Source of the DNA: Tersicoccus mangrovi
GTDB lineage: Bacteria; Actinomycetota; Actinomycetes; Actinomycetales; Micrococcaceae
Reading direction: 5' to 3'
DNA length: 64,000 bases
NCBI RefSeq assembly: GCF_036881825.1
Contig: NZ_JBAJMW010000002.1
Location: 310,001 to 374,000, forward strand
Part shown: positions 26,886 through 36,349 of the stretch, piece after piece
Numbering within the stretch: position 1 is the first letter of the stretch
How the letters are laid out: the number at the start of each line of letters is the position of its first letter
Translations under genes and position numbers: made by a program
The notes under the pieces: model-generated
Told to the model about the DNA's origin: nothing
The model's input: the letters and a program-made list of their open reading frames with translations, nothing else
The model's database searches: none

Positions 26886-27940
26886 TGGTGCGGCTCCGGC
26901 GTCTCCTCGGCACGCAGCGACGTGACGACCAGGTTCTCCGGGACACCGGTGCCGCTGATGACCGCGAGCGCGCGGTCGTGGGCGTCGTGCGGAACGTGGG
27001 CGTGAAGGCGCCAGCGGTACCCCGCATCGGTCACGGCACCGGTGGACCCGGTACTGGTGCTTTCGGTGCCGGTGCTGCCGGGGCCCGCGATCGGGGCGAT
27101 GGCGGTGAGGATCACCGAGTCGCCGAGCTCGTCGAGCGCGATGCGCAGGCTCGCGGCGTCGAGCGGGCTCAGAGCAATCGTGCACATGATCTCGACGCCG
27201 TCCATCGCCTCGGGGTGCTCCCCGTGGTCCAGGCCGTCGAGGTGTTCGAGGGGGGCGACGGCCACCGGGTCCCCGGTCACCGCCCACCGGAGGCACTGCA
27301 GGACGAGCAGCAGGCCGACGGCGCCGGAGTCGACGACGCGGGCCCGGGCGAGCACGTCGTTCTGCTCCTCGGTGGCCTCGACGGCGGCGGCCGCGGCCGC
27401 GAGCACCCCGTCGAGGACGATGACCAGGCCGGCGTGGCTCTCGTCGCCGTCGCGCTCGGCGGCCCGCGCGGCGCAGGCGGACGACGCGGCCTCGATGACC
27501 GAGAGCATGGTCCCGCGGACGGGGTCGCTGAGGGCGGACCAGCAGCGCACCCCGGCGCGGTCCAGCGCGGCGGCGAGGGCGAGCGGGGTGAGCCGGGCGT
27601 GGCCGGCGAGCGGCTCCGCCATGGCGCTGAGCATGACGGCGAGGATGGTCCCGGAGTTGCCGCGCGCGTGCTCCAGGGCGTATGCCCCGGCAGCGCCGAG
27701 GAAGACGCCGAGGTCGACGGGCTCGTGGGGCTCCTCACCGTGGTGCACCGGCTGCGGCGGCGCGGGGAGCCCGGCGACGGCGGCGGCAACGGTCTGCACC
27801 AGGTTGGAGCCCGTGTCCGAGTCCGGCACGGGGAAGACGTTGATGGCGTTCAACTCGCCGCAGTGATCACCGAGCACGGTCTCGGCGTGGGTCAGCCAGC
27901 GGTGAATGACGCCCGCGGAGGACCCGGCCCTAGGCTGCAA
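26882..27940 (-). CDS. DAK2-domain protein (FakA/YloV-like kinase)
   Basis: The 352-residue product has the dihydroxyacetone-kinase-like nucleotide site INVFPVPDSDTGSN (family DGDTG, here with Ser41 replacing Gly) and ARGNSGTILAVML, followed by the second YloV/FakA domain. Firmicute FakA phosphorylates fatty acids with a FakB partner; in actinobacteria the role of this recG-linked homologue is not settled. A low-complexity Ser-Thr-Gly segment lies near 300. The start is a TTG inside the thiL 3' end; coupling with thiL is likely. Confidence 0.85.
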   Translation of the reverse strand: MQPRAGSSAGVIHRWLTHAETVLGDHCGELNAINVFPVPDSDTGSNLVQTVAAAVAGLPAPPQPVHHGEEPHEPVDLGVFLGAAGAYALEHARGNSGTILAVMLSAMAEPLAGHARLTPLALAAALDRAGVRCWSALSDPVRGTMLSVIEAASSACAARAAERDGDESHAGLVIVLDGVLAAAAAAVEATEEQNDVLARARVVDSGAVGLLLVLQCLRWAVTGDPVAVAPLEHLDGLDHGEHPEAMDGVEIMCTIALSPLDAASLRIALDELGDSVILTAIAPIAGPGSTGTESTSTGSTGAVTDAGYRWRLHAHVPHDAHDRALAVISGTGVPENLVVTSLRAEETPEPHQ

Positions 27941-29054
27941 AGTGATCCCATCCTGTTCTCTTCGACGGGCGGCCGTCGACCAGCAGTTCCCCGGGGCCGT
28001 CCGCGACCGAGCCTATCGCAGTGAATCCCTCCGGAACCGTGCCCGGAGCGAAGGCGGCGACCAGCCCGAAGTCCTCCCCGCCGGCCACGCACCAGGCCAT
28101 CGGATCGGCTCCGAGCAGGGCCGCGGCAGGCGCGAGCCGGTCCGCGAAGCGCGCCAGGCGCCCGGTGTCCAGATCGATCCGCACGCCGCTCGCCCGGGCG
28201 AGTCGACCCGCATCCCGCACGAGCCCGTCGGAAAGGTCCATGAGCGCGTGGGCGCCGGCGCGGGCGGCGGCGACGCCGACACCGAGCGGCGGCCGGGGGC
28301 GCAGCTGGGACAGGATCAGGTCCTCGACCAGGACCGCGACGTCGGGGTCCGTGGCGACCCCGGGCCGGTCGCTCAGCGGGGCGGCGGTCTCGAGCAGGGC
28401 GAGCCCGGCGGCCGCCTCCCCCACCCGGCCCGCCACGGCCAGCTCGTCACCGGGCCGGGCACCGGAGCGCAGGACGGGGCCCGCGTCGGTGAGCCGGCCG
28501 AGCGCCGTGATGGTCAGGACGACCTCGCGTGCTCCGGACAGGTCCCCGCCCGCGACGGAGCAGCCCGCGGCGCCGAGGGTGCCGATCGCGTCGGCGATGC
28601 CGTCGGCGAGGGAGAGCACCCAGTCGACCGACGTCTCGGGCGGCATCGCGAGGCTCACGAGCAGGCCGATGGGCTCCGCGCCCATCGCGTTGAGGTCGGA
28701 CAGGTTCTGGGCGACGCCCTTGAACCCGACGTCGTGGCCGGCGGTGACCCGGCCATTCGGCCAGACCGCCCGGTAGTCCCGGTCCTCCACCAGCGTGTCG
28801 ACGGTCGCGACGACGCGGGGGTCGCCGATCCTCAACACCGCGGCGTCGTCACCGTTGGCCACCTCGTCGTGGGCGCCGCGCGGCAGCCGGGGCAGGAACG
28901 CGGCCAGCAGGTCGGCCTCGCCGAGGTCGCCGACCCGCGCGCTGCGGTCGGGTTGATGCGGCGCACTCGCGCGCTCGGACGTGCGCCCCGGCAGGGCACC
29001 GCTGCGGTCGCCGGTCGCGTCCGTGGGGGCGCCTGCCGCGTCCGGGGAAGTCAT
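27930..29054 (-). CDS. thiL: Thiamine-monophosphate kinase
   Basis: ThiL phosphorylates thiamine monophosphate to the active cofactor thiamine diphosphate. The product (374 residues) has the PurM-like fold motifs NGDDAAVLRIGD, GFKGVAQNLSDLNAMGAEP, VAGGDLSGAREVVLT and DLSDGLVRDAGRLA, all with conserved Mg-ATP aspartates. A 45-residue disordered extension precedes the conserved start; ATG at the 5' end is kept because no better start is seen. It overlaps the DAK2 gene by 11 bases. Confidence 0.94.
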   Translation of the reverse strand: MTSPDAAGAPTDATGDRSGALPGRTSERASAPHQPDRSARVGDLGEADLLAAFLPRLPRGAHDEVANGDDAAVLRIGDPRVVATVDTLVEDRDYRAVWPNGRVTAGHDVGFKGVAQNLSDLNAMGAEPIGLLVSLAMPPETSVDWVLSLADGIADAIGTLGAAGCSVAGGDLSGAREVVLTITALGRLTDAGPVLRSGARPGDELAVAGRVGEAAAGLALLETAAPLSDRPGVATDPDVAVLVEDLILSQLRPRPPLGVGVAAARAGAHALMDLSDGLVRDAGRLARASGVRIDLDTGRLARFADRLAPAAALLGADPMAWCVAGGEDFGLVAAFAPGTVPEGFTAIGSVADGPGELLVDGRPSKRTGWDHFAA

Positions 29055-29127
29055 GTCCCGACCCTAACCGGGCCCACCGACAGTTCTGCGCCGGTGCCGG
29101 TGAGGCGCTCGGGGACGAGGCGGGCGG

Positions 29128-30198
29128 TCAGTGCTGCTGGCCGTCCGGGTGGTCGGCGATGTACTGGGCCATGGTGTCGTCCCGGAGCGCCTTGCCGACG
29201 TCGGCCACCGCCTTCTGGTCGACCACGATGATCGACTGACCGTCGCTGGAGAACGACGTCCCGGAGTTCGGGAGGGTGAACATGTGCACGTCCTTGCCAC
29301 GGACGTTGCGCAGCTTCCACCCCAGCCCCATGACGTCACCCGAGGTGAAGGTCCGGTCGACGCCGAGGTACGGCGCGAACTTGGTGACCGCGTTCGAGAC
29401 CATGCCGGGGTTGGCCAGCACCGAGGGCGAGAGCATCTTGTTCATCAGCGACTTCATGTACGCCTGCTGGTCCTTGACGCGCTGGTAGTCGCCATCGGCG
29501 AAGGCGTGCCGTTCCCGCACGAAGGCGAGCGCGTGGGCGCCGTCGAGCACCTGCTCCCCGGCCTTGAAGGTCAGCCCGTCGATCGCCTTGAAGTCCTGCG
29601 GCACGTTGACGCTGACGCCGCCGATCGCGTCGGTCAGCTTCTCGAAGCCGCCGAAGTCGAGCGCGGCGACGTTGTCGATCCGGGTGCCGAGCATGCCCTC
29701 GAGCGTCTTGACCAGCAGCGGGATACCGCCGATCGCGATGGCCGAGTTGATCTTGCCCTGCCCGGCGCCGGGGATGTCGACCCAGGAGTCCCGCATGATC
29801 GACATGCCGTACACACCCTTGCCGTCCGAGGGGACGTGGATCAGCATGATGGTGTCGGAGCGCTGGTCGCTGCCGGCCGCGTTGTTCAGTTCGGAGAGGT
29901 TCCCGCGGGTGTCGCTGCCGAGCAGCAGGATGTTCTGCACGCCGCCGCCGGCCGCCTCGGGCCGGTTGCCGTCCGGGAAGACCTTCTCGAGCTTGACCGT
30001 CTTGTCGTCGAACGTCCGGGCGATCCCCCCGACGTAGGTACCGACGACGATGGCCACGACGGCGATCACGGCGACGACCGCGATGACGATCGTGCGGATC
30101 AGGCGCCTGCGGCGGAGTTTCGTCCGGGCGGCGACCCGCTGCTCCGAGGCCGCGAGCGGCCCCAGGGGGCGAGTGTCCGAGTAGCCCGGCTCGTCCAT
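29128..30198 (-). CDS. LytR-CpsA-Psr (LCP) family cell-wall ligase
   Basis: LCP enzymes attach secondary polymers such as teichoic acids or arabinogalactan to peptidoglycan from lipid-linked precursors, outside the membrane. The 356-residue product has a basic cytoplasmic start, one membrane segment at 36-58, then the LCP domain: NILLLGSDTRG at 88-98, RSDTIMLIHVP, SIMRDSWVDIPG and the arginine motif FVRERHAFADGDYQRVKDQQ. A near-perfect ribosome-binding site GGAGGAC precedes the ATG; the longer open frame upstream is spurious. Transcribed alone, divergent from the lipoprotein gene. Confidence 0.94.
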   Translation of the reverse strand: MDEPGYSDTRPLGPLAASEQRVAARTKLRRRRLIRTIVIAVVAVIAVVAIVVGTYVGGIARTFDDKTVKLEKVFPDGNRPEAAGGGVQNILLLGSDTRGNLSELNNAAGSDQRSDTIMLIHVPSDGKGVYGMSIMRDSWVDIPGAGQGKINSAIAIGGIPLLVKTLEGMLGTRIDNVAALDFGGFEKLTDAIGGVSVNVPQDFKAIDGLTFKAGEQVLDGAHALAFVRERHAFADGDYQRVKDQQAYMKSLMNKMLSPSVLANPGMVSNAVTKFAPYLGVDRTFTSGDVMGLGWKLRNVRGKDVHMFTLPNSGTSFSSDGQSIIVVDQKAVADVGKALRDDTMAQYIADHPDGQQH

Positions 30199-30390
30199 CT
30201 GTCCTCCATCCGGGCACAGCCCGATCACGCCGACGTCGAAGTTCCTGTCGATCGTAAGGTGTCCGGCTGACCGGATGCTGCACGAGGGCGGTGATGTCGC
30301 CCGCGTGCCGGTGCGGCTCGTCACGTTCGCGCCGCGTCTCGTCCCGATCTGCCGGAACGCGAGCGCGCGGAAGCTCGGTAGGCTCGGACG

Positions 30391-30972
30391 GTGCTGTTCC
30401 GCTCGCGCCCGTCCCCGTCCGACCCCTTCATCGCCGGACGTGCCTGCGGGAGCGGACGGGTCGACGCGGACCGGCCGGCCCGGCGCGTCGGCGCCGCGCG
30501 GGCAACGGCCGCCGTCGTCGCGGTCACCGGTCTGACGGCGATGCTCACCGGGTGCTCCCCCGCGGTCGACGTCGCTCCCGCCCCGCAGTCGAACGACCCC
30601 CGGTGCGCCCCCGTCATGCTCGCCCTGCCCCACGACCTCGCCGGACTGGCGAAGCGGACGACGACGAGCCAGGCGACCGCCGCGTGGGGCGATCCGTCCG
30701 CGGCGGTCCTGCGCTGCGGGGTGCAGCCGCCGGGCCCGACGACGGAACGCTGCGTCAGCGTCAACGGCGTCGACTGGGTCGCCGTGCAGGAGAAGTCGAC
30801 GTGGCGGCTCACGACCTACGGCCGTACGCCGGCGGTCGAGCTGCTGCTGGACACCAGCAGGGCCGCGTCCAGCACCGTCCTCGTCGAACTGGCGAGCCCG
30901 GTCTCGAGCCTGCCGCGCTCCCACAAGTGCCTCGACGTGCGGGACGCCCAGCTGCCGTCCCAGCAGGGCTGA
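30391..30972 (+). CDS. DUF3515 family lipoprotein
   Basis: The 193-residue product has an arginine-rich start, a hydrophobic segment and a lipobox LTGC with Cys55, so it is probably an exported lipoprotein. The rest (LPHDLAGLAKRTTT, VLRCGVQPPGPTT, VNGVDWVAVQEKSTWRLTTYGR) matches the DUF3515 family as I recall it; this family is habitually next to ddl in actinobacteria and its function is unknown. GTG start. It converges on ddl. Confidence 0.85.
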   Translation: MLFRSRPSPSDPFIAGRACGSGRVDADRPARRVGAARATAAVVAVTGLTAMLTGCSPAVDVAPAPQSNDPRCAPVMLALPHDLAGLAKRTTTSQATAAWGDPSAAVLRCGVQPPGPTTERCVSVNGVDWVAVQEKSTWRLTTYGRTPAVELLLDTSRAASSTVLVELASPVSSLPRSHKCLDVRDAQLPSQQG

Positions 30973-31007
30973 CGCGCGCGACCGATCAGCGCCGACCGGT
31001 CAGCGCC

Positions 31008-31030
31008 GACCCCGCCCCCCGGGGGCGGTC
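31008..31030. terminator. GC-rich terminator-like hairpin
   Basis: GACC-CC-GCCCCC pairs with GGGGGCGGTC with a short bulge, just after two tandem 14-base copies of GACCG(A/G)TCAGCGCC (30980-31007). It lies between the convergent DUF3515 and ddl genes. Confidence 0.5.
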
Positions 31031-31038
31031 CGCCGGAT

Positions 31039-32193
31039 TCAGCGCAGCCCGGTGCTCCGGCCCAGCGCCAGCTCGAGGAGCTGGTCGATCAGCTCGGGGT
31101 ACGCGATCCCGGTGGCGGCCCACATCTGCGGGTACATCGAGATCGGGGTGAAACCGGGCATCGTGTTGATCTCGTTGATGATCAGGTCGCCCTCGGGCGT
31201 GTAGAAGAAGTCGACCCGGGACAGGCCCTCGCCGGCGACCGCCTCGAACGCCTCGACGGCGAGCTGCCGGATCCGCGCGGTCGCCCCGGCGGGCAGGTCC
31301 GCGGGGCAGCTGAGCGCGGCGGCCTGCGCGTCGACGTACTTGGCGTCGAAGTCGTAGAAGGTGTGCTGGCCGTCGGCGACGACGATCTCGCCGGGCAGGC
31401 TGGCGATGGGCCGCTCGGGCGAGGGCCGGTCCAGCACCGCGCACTCGATCTCGCGGCCGACGATCCCGGCCTCGACGACGACCTTGGGGTCGTGCTCACG
31501 GGCCGTCTCGATGGCCGCCTCCAGCGCGGCCGGGTCGGTGACCCGGGTGATACCCATGCTCGAGCCGGCGCGGGCGGGCTTGACGAACACGGGCAGCCCG
31601 AGGCGCCCGACCCGTTGCAGGCACGCGGCACGGTCGGCGGCCCACTGCCGGTCGGTGATCGCCTCGTACGGGCCCACCGGGAGGCCGGCGTGCTGGAAGA
31701 CGATCTTCATGAAGTCCTTGTCCATGCCGACGGCGCTGGCGAGGACGCCGGCACCGACGTAGGGCACGCCGAGCAGTTCGAGCATGCCCTGGATGGTGCC
31801 GTCCTCGCCGAAGGGCCCGTGCAGCAGCGGGAAGACGACGTCGACGGAGCCGAGGCTGCGCGGCGGCTCGCCTGGCGCGGTGACGAGGAGTTCGTGGGAG
31901 CCGGCGCCGGGTGCGGTCACGACGGTCGCGTGGGCGTCCTCGATGGCCGGCAGGGTGCCGCCGCCGAGGCTGAAGGCCTGGACCCGCGCGTCGTCCATCT
32001 GCACCCACTGGCCCGACCGGGTGATGCCGACGGGCACGACGTCGTACCGGTCGCGGTCCATCGCCTTCAGCACGCCGGCGGCGGTGACGCAGCTGACGGC
32101 GTGCTCGCTCGAGCGTCCCCCGAACAGGACGGCGACGCGGATCCGTCCGTCCTGTCCGCGAGTGGCGGTCCCGGGCTGGGCGGGTTCGGTCAC
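31039..32193 (-). CDS. ddl: D-alanine--D-alanine ligase
   Basis: Ddl makes the D-Ala-D-Ala dipeptide of peptidoglycan and is the target of D-cycloserine. The 384-residue product has the N-terminal VAVLFGGRSSEHAVSC, the omega-loop region VFPLLHGPFGEDG, ATP-grasp segments (PVFVKPARAGSSMGITRV) and the C-terminal Mg site FFYTPEGDLIINEINTMPGF. Full length. It follows gpsA with a four-base overlap in a gpsA-ddl unit usual for actinobacteria. Confidence 0.96.
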   Translation of the reverse strand: MTEPAQPGTATRGQDGRIRVAVLFGGRSSEHAVSCVTAAGVLKAMDRDRYDVVPVGITRSGQWVQMDDARVQAFSLGGGTLPAIEDAHATVVTAPGAGSHELLVTAPGEPPRSLGSVDVVFPLLHGPFGEDGTIQGMLELLGVPYVGAGVLASAVGMDKDFMKIVFQHAGLPVGPYEAITDRQWAADRAACLQRVGRLGLPVFVKPARAGSSMGITRVTDPAALEAAIETAREHDPKVVVEAGIVGREIECAVLDRPSPERPIASLPGEIVVADGQHTFYDFDAKYVDAQAAALSCPADLPAGATARIRQLAVEAFEAVAGEGLSRVDFFYTPEGDLIINEINTMPGFTPISMYPQMWAATGIAYPELIDQLLELALGRSTGLR

Positions 32194-33242
32194 TGTTCTC
32201 CTTCGGATTTCAGGTCGCGGCCGAGCAGGCGGGGGGCGAGCTCGTCGACGGAGATCTCCCCGTCCAGCACCGCGACGACGTTCTCGGTGATCGGCATACG
32301 CACCCCGAGGCTGCGGCCGAGGTCGAGCACCGGCCGGGCGGACTTGACGCCCTCGGCGGTCTGCCGCATCGTCGCGGTCACCTGCTCGGCGCTCAGGCCG
32401 GTGGCGAGCAGCCGGCCGGCGGTGTGGTTGCGGCTCAGGGCCGACGAGCAGGTGGCGACGAGGTCACCGAGCCCGGCGAGCCCGGCCATCGTCTCGACGC
32501 GGCCGCCGAGCGCGAGGGCGAGCCGGGTGGTCTCGGCCAGGCCGCGGGTGATGACGGACGCCTTCGCGTTGTCCCCCATCTGCCTGCCCTCGCAGATGCC
32601 CACGGCGAGCGCGATGACGTTCTTGACGATGCCGCCGAACTCGACGCCGACCACGTCGGTGTTCGTGTAGGGCCGGAAGTAGGGCGGCGAGCAGGCGGCA
32701 GCCACGCGCGCGGCGACGGCCTCGTCGGCGCACGCCACCACGGAGGCGGTGGGCGACTCCCGGGCGATCTCCATCGCCAGGTTGGGGCCCGAGAGCACCG
32801 CGACCCGCTCGGGCGGCAGGCCGAGCCCGGCGGTGATGACCTCACTCATCCGGGCGTTGGTGTGCAGTTCGAGGCCCTTCATCAGGGACACGACGACGGC
32901 GTGCGGCGCGAGCAGTTCGCGGATGCGCGGCAACTGCGGACGCAGGGACTGAGCGGGCACGGCGAGCACGACGAGGTCGGCGCCGTGCAGGACGCCGGGC
33001 AGGTCGGTCGAGGCCGTCAGGGTGGTGGGCAGCGCGATGCCCGGCAGGTAGGCGTCGTTGCGGTGCCGGGCGGTGATGTCCTCGACGACGGCGGCCCGGC
33101 GACCCCAGATGCGCACCTCGGTCGAGGGGCCGCCGGCCGTGGCGACGGAGGCCTCCGCGGAGTCGGCGAGGATCTTGGCGAACGTGGTGCCCCAGCTGCC
33201 GGCGCCGACGACGGCGATCCGCGTGAACGGCTCCGGGCTCAC
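32190..33242 (-). CDS. gpsA: Glycerol-3-phosphate dehydrogenase (NAD(P)+)
   Basis: GpsA reduces dihydroxyacetone phosphate to sn-glycerol 3-phosphate for phospholipid synthesis. The product (350 residues) has the Rossmann loop GAGSWGTTFAKIL near residue 13, the lysine segment GVEFGGIVKNVIALAVG and GLGDLVATCSSALSRN. Start and stop overlap plsC and ddl respectively, so the three genes form one translation-coupled set linking lipid and wall precursor synthesis. Confidence 0.96.
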   Translation of the reverse strand: MSPEPFTRIAVVGAGSWGTTFAKILADSAEASVATAGGPSTEVRIWGRRAAVVEDITARHRNDAYLPGIALPTTLTASTDLPGVLHGADLVVLAVPAQSLRPQLPRIRELLAPHAVVVSLMKGLELHTNARMSEVITAGLGLPPERVAVLSGPNLAMEIARESPTASVVACADEAVAARVAAACSPPYFRPYTNTDVVGVEFGGIVKNVIALAVGICEGRQMGDNAKASVITRGLAETTRLALALGGRVETMAGLAGLGDLVATCSSALSRNHTAGRLLATGLSAEQVTATMRQTAEGVKSARPVLDLGRSLGVRMPITENVVAVLDGEISVDELAPRLLGRDLKSEGEQ

Positions 33243-34120
33243 CGCTCGTCCCCGCGGCCACCGGCGGTGTCCCCGTCGGCGGGGGCGGCCGTGGACTCGC
33301 TCGCGGCGTCGTTCGTGGGGGCGTCCGTCATCCCGTCCGTCGGCACCGCCGTTCCCGCGCGCGACCCGCCGTCGAAGTGCCGCCCCGTGGCCTGCTGGCC
33401 GTGGTGGTCCGGGTCCCAGCGCGACGCCGGCGGCTCCTCACCGCGCAGCCGCGCCAGTTCCGTCGTGATGGCAGCCATGATCTTCTCGGTCGCCGCGGCG
33501 AGCACGGTGCGGTCGAGCGGGCGGCCCCGGAACTCGGAGAGGTCCACGGGGACGCCGGCCACGACGGTCACCCGCTTGCGCGGGAACGGGTGGAGCCGCT
33601 TGGCGTAGCGCGGGAACAGGTCCTGCGCGCCCCAGTGCACGATCGGCACGACCGGCGCACCGGTCTGCAGGGCCAGCCGCGCCGCCCCGGTGCGGCCGCG
33701 CATCGGCCACAGGTCCGGGTCACGGGTAAGCGTGCCCTCGGGGTAGACGATGATGGCCCCGCCCTCGTCGATCACCTTCCGGCTCGCGGCGAGCGACCCG
33801 CTCGCCGTCGTCGCCCCGCGGGTGACCGGCACCTGGCCGGTCCACCGCAGCACGGGCGCCAGGCCGGGCACGCGGAAGAGCGAGTCCTTGGCCAGGAAGT
33901 GCGGCAGCACCCGGTTGCTGTAGAGGAAGTGCCCGACGATCAGCGGGTCGATCTCCGTCACGTGGTTGGGGACGGCGATGAACCCCGTGTCCCGGGGCAG
34001 TCGCTCGACGCCCCGCCAGGTGTGCGTGATGAGAGCGTTCAGCGTCGGGATCGCCGCCGCGGCCAGGCCGCGGAACGTCCAGATCTGCCGGGCGTCCACC
34101 GGAGTGGTCTGGGGCGTCAC
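33239..34120 (-). CDS. plsC: 1-acyl-sn-glycerol-3-phosphate acyltransferase
   Basis: PlsC transfers an acyl chain to lysophosphatidic acid. The 293-residue product has the catalytic NHVTEID motif (His53, Asp58), the second block FRVPGLAPVLRWTGQVPVTRG and the substrate-binding YPEGTLTRDPDLW around 126-138. The C-terminal 70 residues are a disordered tail rich in alanine, threonine and aspartate. It lies just upstream of gpsA, whose product makes the glycerol phosphate backbone. Confidence 0.92.
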   Translation of the reverse strand: MTPQTTPVDARQIWTFRGLAAAAIPTLNALITHTWRGVERLPRDTGFIAVPNHVTEIDPLIVGHFLYSNRVLPHFLAKDSLFRVPGLAPVLRWTGQVPVTRGATTASGSLAASRKVIDEGGAIIVYPEGTLTRDPDLWPMRGRTGAARLALQTGAPVVPIVHWGAQDLFPRYAKRLHPFPRKRVTVVAGVPVDLSEFRGRPLDRTVLAAATEKIMAAITTELARLRGEEPPASRWDPDHHGQQATGRHFDGGSRAGTAVPTDGMTDAPTNDAASESTAAPADGDTAGGRGDER

Positions 34121-34178
34121 GTCATCCTCCCGTGCCGCATCTGCGCTGCACCTGGCGCGGTGGAGAGCAGGGGGCGGG

Positions 34179-35507
34179 TCAGTGATCGGTCGTGGTCAGG
34201 TCGAAGTCGGCGCCGAGCGCCTCCAGCTTCTGCGTGAACCGCTCGTACCCGCGGTTGATCAGCTCGATGCCGGTCACGTGGGAGGTCCCGGTCGCGGCCA
34301 GGGCGGCGATCAGGTGGCTGAAGCCGCCGCGCAGGTCCGGCACGTCGATGTCGGAGCCCTTCAGCTGGGTGGGCCCGGAGATGACCGCCGAGTGGAGGAA
34401 GTTGCGCTGGCCGAAGCGGCACGGCACGCTGCCGAGGCACTCGCGGTGCAGCTGGACGCTGGCGCCCATCCGCACGAGGGCGTCGGTGAAGCCGAACCGG
34501 TTCTCGTAGACCGTCTCGTGCACGATGGACACGCCGTCCGCCTGCGTGAGAGCGACGACGAGCGGCTGCTGCCAGTCGGTCATGAAGCCGGGGTGCACGT
34601 CCGTCTCGAGGACGAGCGGGCTGAGCTTGCCGCCCGGGTGGTAGAACCGGATGCCGGCGTCGTCGATGTCGAACGCGCCGCCGATCTTCCGGAACACGTT
34701 CAGGTAGGTCATCATGTCCTGCTGCTTGGCACCCTCGACGTAGATGTCGCCGCGGGTGACGAGCGCCGCGGACGCCCAGGAGGCGGACTCGATGCGGTCC
34801 GGCAGGGCACGGTGCTGGTAGCCGCTGAGGCTCTTGACGCCCTCGATGCGGATCGTGCGGTCGGTCAGGACGCTGATGATGGCGCCCATCTTCTGCAGCA
34901 CGGCGATGAGGTCGAGGATCTCGGGCTCGGTCGCGGCGTTGCGCAGCTCGGTGATGCCCTCGGCACGGGTGGCCGAGAGGAGGACCTGCTCGGTGGCGCC
35001 GACGGACGGGAACGGCAGCTCGATCTTGGCTCCCTGGAGGCCGCGCGGCGCGGTGATGTGGATGCCGGCGTCGCCCTTCTCCACGATCGCGCCGAACTTG
35101 CGCAGCACGGACAGGTGGAAGTCGATGGGCCGGTCACCGATCCGGCAGCCGCCGAGATCGGGAATGAAGGCCTCACCGACGCTGTGGATCAGCGGCCCGC
35201 ACAGCAGGATCGGGATGCGGGAGTCACCGGCGTGCGCGTCGATGTCGGCGCGGTTGGCCTGCGTGGCGTGCGTCGGGTCGAGGGTGAGGTCACCGTTGAC
35301 GGGGTCCTTCGTCACCTCGACACCGTGCAGCTTCAGCAGGTTGGTGACGACCTTGACGTCCTTGATCTCGGGGACGTTGCGGAGGACGGAGGGCTCGTTG
35401 CCGAGCAGGGCCGCCACCATGGCCTTGGGAACCAGGTTCTTCGCGCCTCGGACGGTCACCCGACCGGCCAGGGGCACACCACCCCGGATCGTCAACACAC
35501 TTGCCAT
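34179..35507 (-). CDS. murA: UDP-N-acetylglucosamine 1-carboxyvinyltransferase
   Basis: MurA starts peptidoglycan synthesis by moving enolpyruvate from PEP to UDP-GlcNAc. The 442-residue product has the conserved lysine in GAKNLVPKA and the catalytic cysteine Cys121 (LGGCRIGDRPIDFH); the presence of Cys rather than Asp at this position is the fosfomycin-sensitive form in general. The 230 bases between its start and the leuD stop contain its promoter region; no gene is seen there. Confidence 0.95.
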   Translation of the reverse strand: MASVLTIRGGVPLAGRVTVRGAKNLVPKAMVAALLGNEPSVLRNVPEIKDVKVVTNLLKLHGVEVTKDPVNGDLTLDPTHATQANRADIDAHAGDSRIPILLCGPLIHSVGEAFIPDLGGCRIGDRPIDFHLSVLRKFGAIVEKGDAGIHITAPRGLQGAKIELPFPSVGATEQVLLSATRAEGITELRNAATEPEILDLIAVLQKMGAIISVLTDRTIRIEGVKSLSGYQHRALPDRIESASWASAALVTRGDIYVEGAKQQDMMTYLNVFRKIGGAFDIDDAGIRFYHPGGKLSPLVLETDVHPGFMTDWQQPLVVALTQADGVSIVHETVYENRFGFTDALVRMGASVQLHRECLGSVPCRFGQRNFLHSAVISGPTQLKGSDIDVPDLRGGFSHLIAALAATGTSHVTGIELINRGYERFTQKLEALGADFDLTTTDH

Positions 35508-35737
35508 GGATTCGTGACCTCGTTCGTCGTTACTGCTTACGTGCCGTCGGGGGAAAGCGCGCCCGTCGGCCTGACGTCAAGCATAAGAGCATGACGGTCG
35601 CACCCAGGTGCAACACGGATGCGGGCGCAGATCATCCCGGCCGTGCACGTGGCGTCCGCCACCGGCCGGATCGACATCGGCGCTGGTCAGCGCCGGGATG
35701 CGCTTCCGGCAGGTCGGGCGGACCCGACGGGCCGACG

Positions 35738-36337
35738 TCAGGGGCGCGCGGGAAGCGTGGTCGGCTTGTAGGCGGGCCGCTGGGCCTCGAACGCGGCGAT
35801 GTCGTCCTCGTGCGTGAGCGTCAGCCCGATGTCGTCGAGCCCCTCCAGGAGCCGCCACCGCGTATAGGCGTCGATTTCGAACGGCGCGACGATCGAGCCG
35901 CAGGTCACGACCTGGTTCACGAGATCGACCTCGACCTCGGTGCCCGGCGCGTTCTCGAGCTCCTTGAGGATCAGCTCGACGTCGTCCTGCGCCAGCTGGG
36001 CGGTGACCAGGCCCTGCTTGCCGGAGTTGCCGCGGAAGATGTCGGCGAACCGGGAGGAGAGCACGGCGGCGATGCCGTAGTCCTTCAGCGCCCACACGGC
36101 GTGCTCGCGGCTGGAGCCGGTCCCGAAGTCGGGGCCGGCGACGAGCACGCTGCCGTGGGTGAAGGGCTCGCGGTTGAGGATGAAGTCCTCGTCCTTGCGC
36201 CAGCTCGCGAAGAGGCCGTCCTCGAAGCCGGTGCGGGTGATCCGCTTGAGGTAGACGGCGGGGATGATCTGGTCGGTGTCGACGTTGGACCGGCGCAGGG
36301 GCACGCCGATGCCGCGGTGGCTGGTGAACTTCTCCAT
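35738..36337 (-). CDS. leuD: 3-isopropylmalate dehydratase small subunit
   Basis: LeuD is the swivelling small subunit that with LeuC isomerises 2-isopropylmalate to 3-isopropylmalate. The 199-residue product shows RRSNVDTDQIIPAVYLKR, the substrate-contacting AGPDFGTGSSREHAVWAL and a C-terminal family-type end. It lies 12 bases after leuC. Confidence 0.96.
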   Translation of the reverse strand: MEKFTSHRGIGVPLRRSNVDTDQIIPAVYLKRITRTGFEDGLFASWRKDEDFILNREPFTHGSVLVAGPDFGTGSSREHAVWALKDYGIAAVLSSRFADIFRGNSGKQGLVTAQLAQDDVELILKELENAPGTEVEVDLVNQVVTCGSIVAPFEIDAYTRWRLLEGLDDIGLTLTHEDDIAAFEAQRPAYKPTTLPARP

Positions 36338-36349
36338 GGGTGTCTCCTC

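Noticed and set aside
30980..31007. CRISPR-like tandem units of 14 bases
   Set aside because: Only two copies without spacers; a simple tandem duplication beside a terminator.
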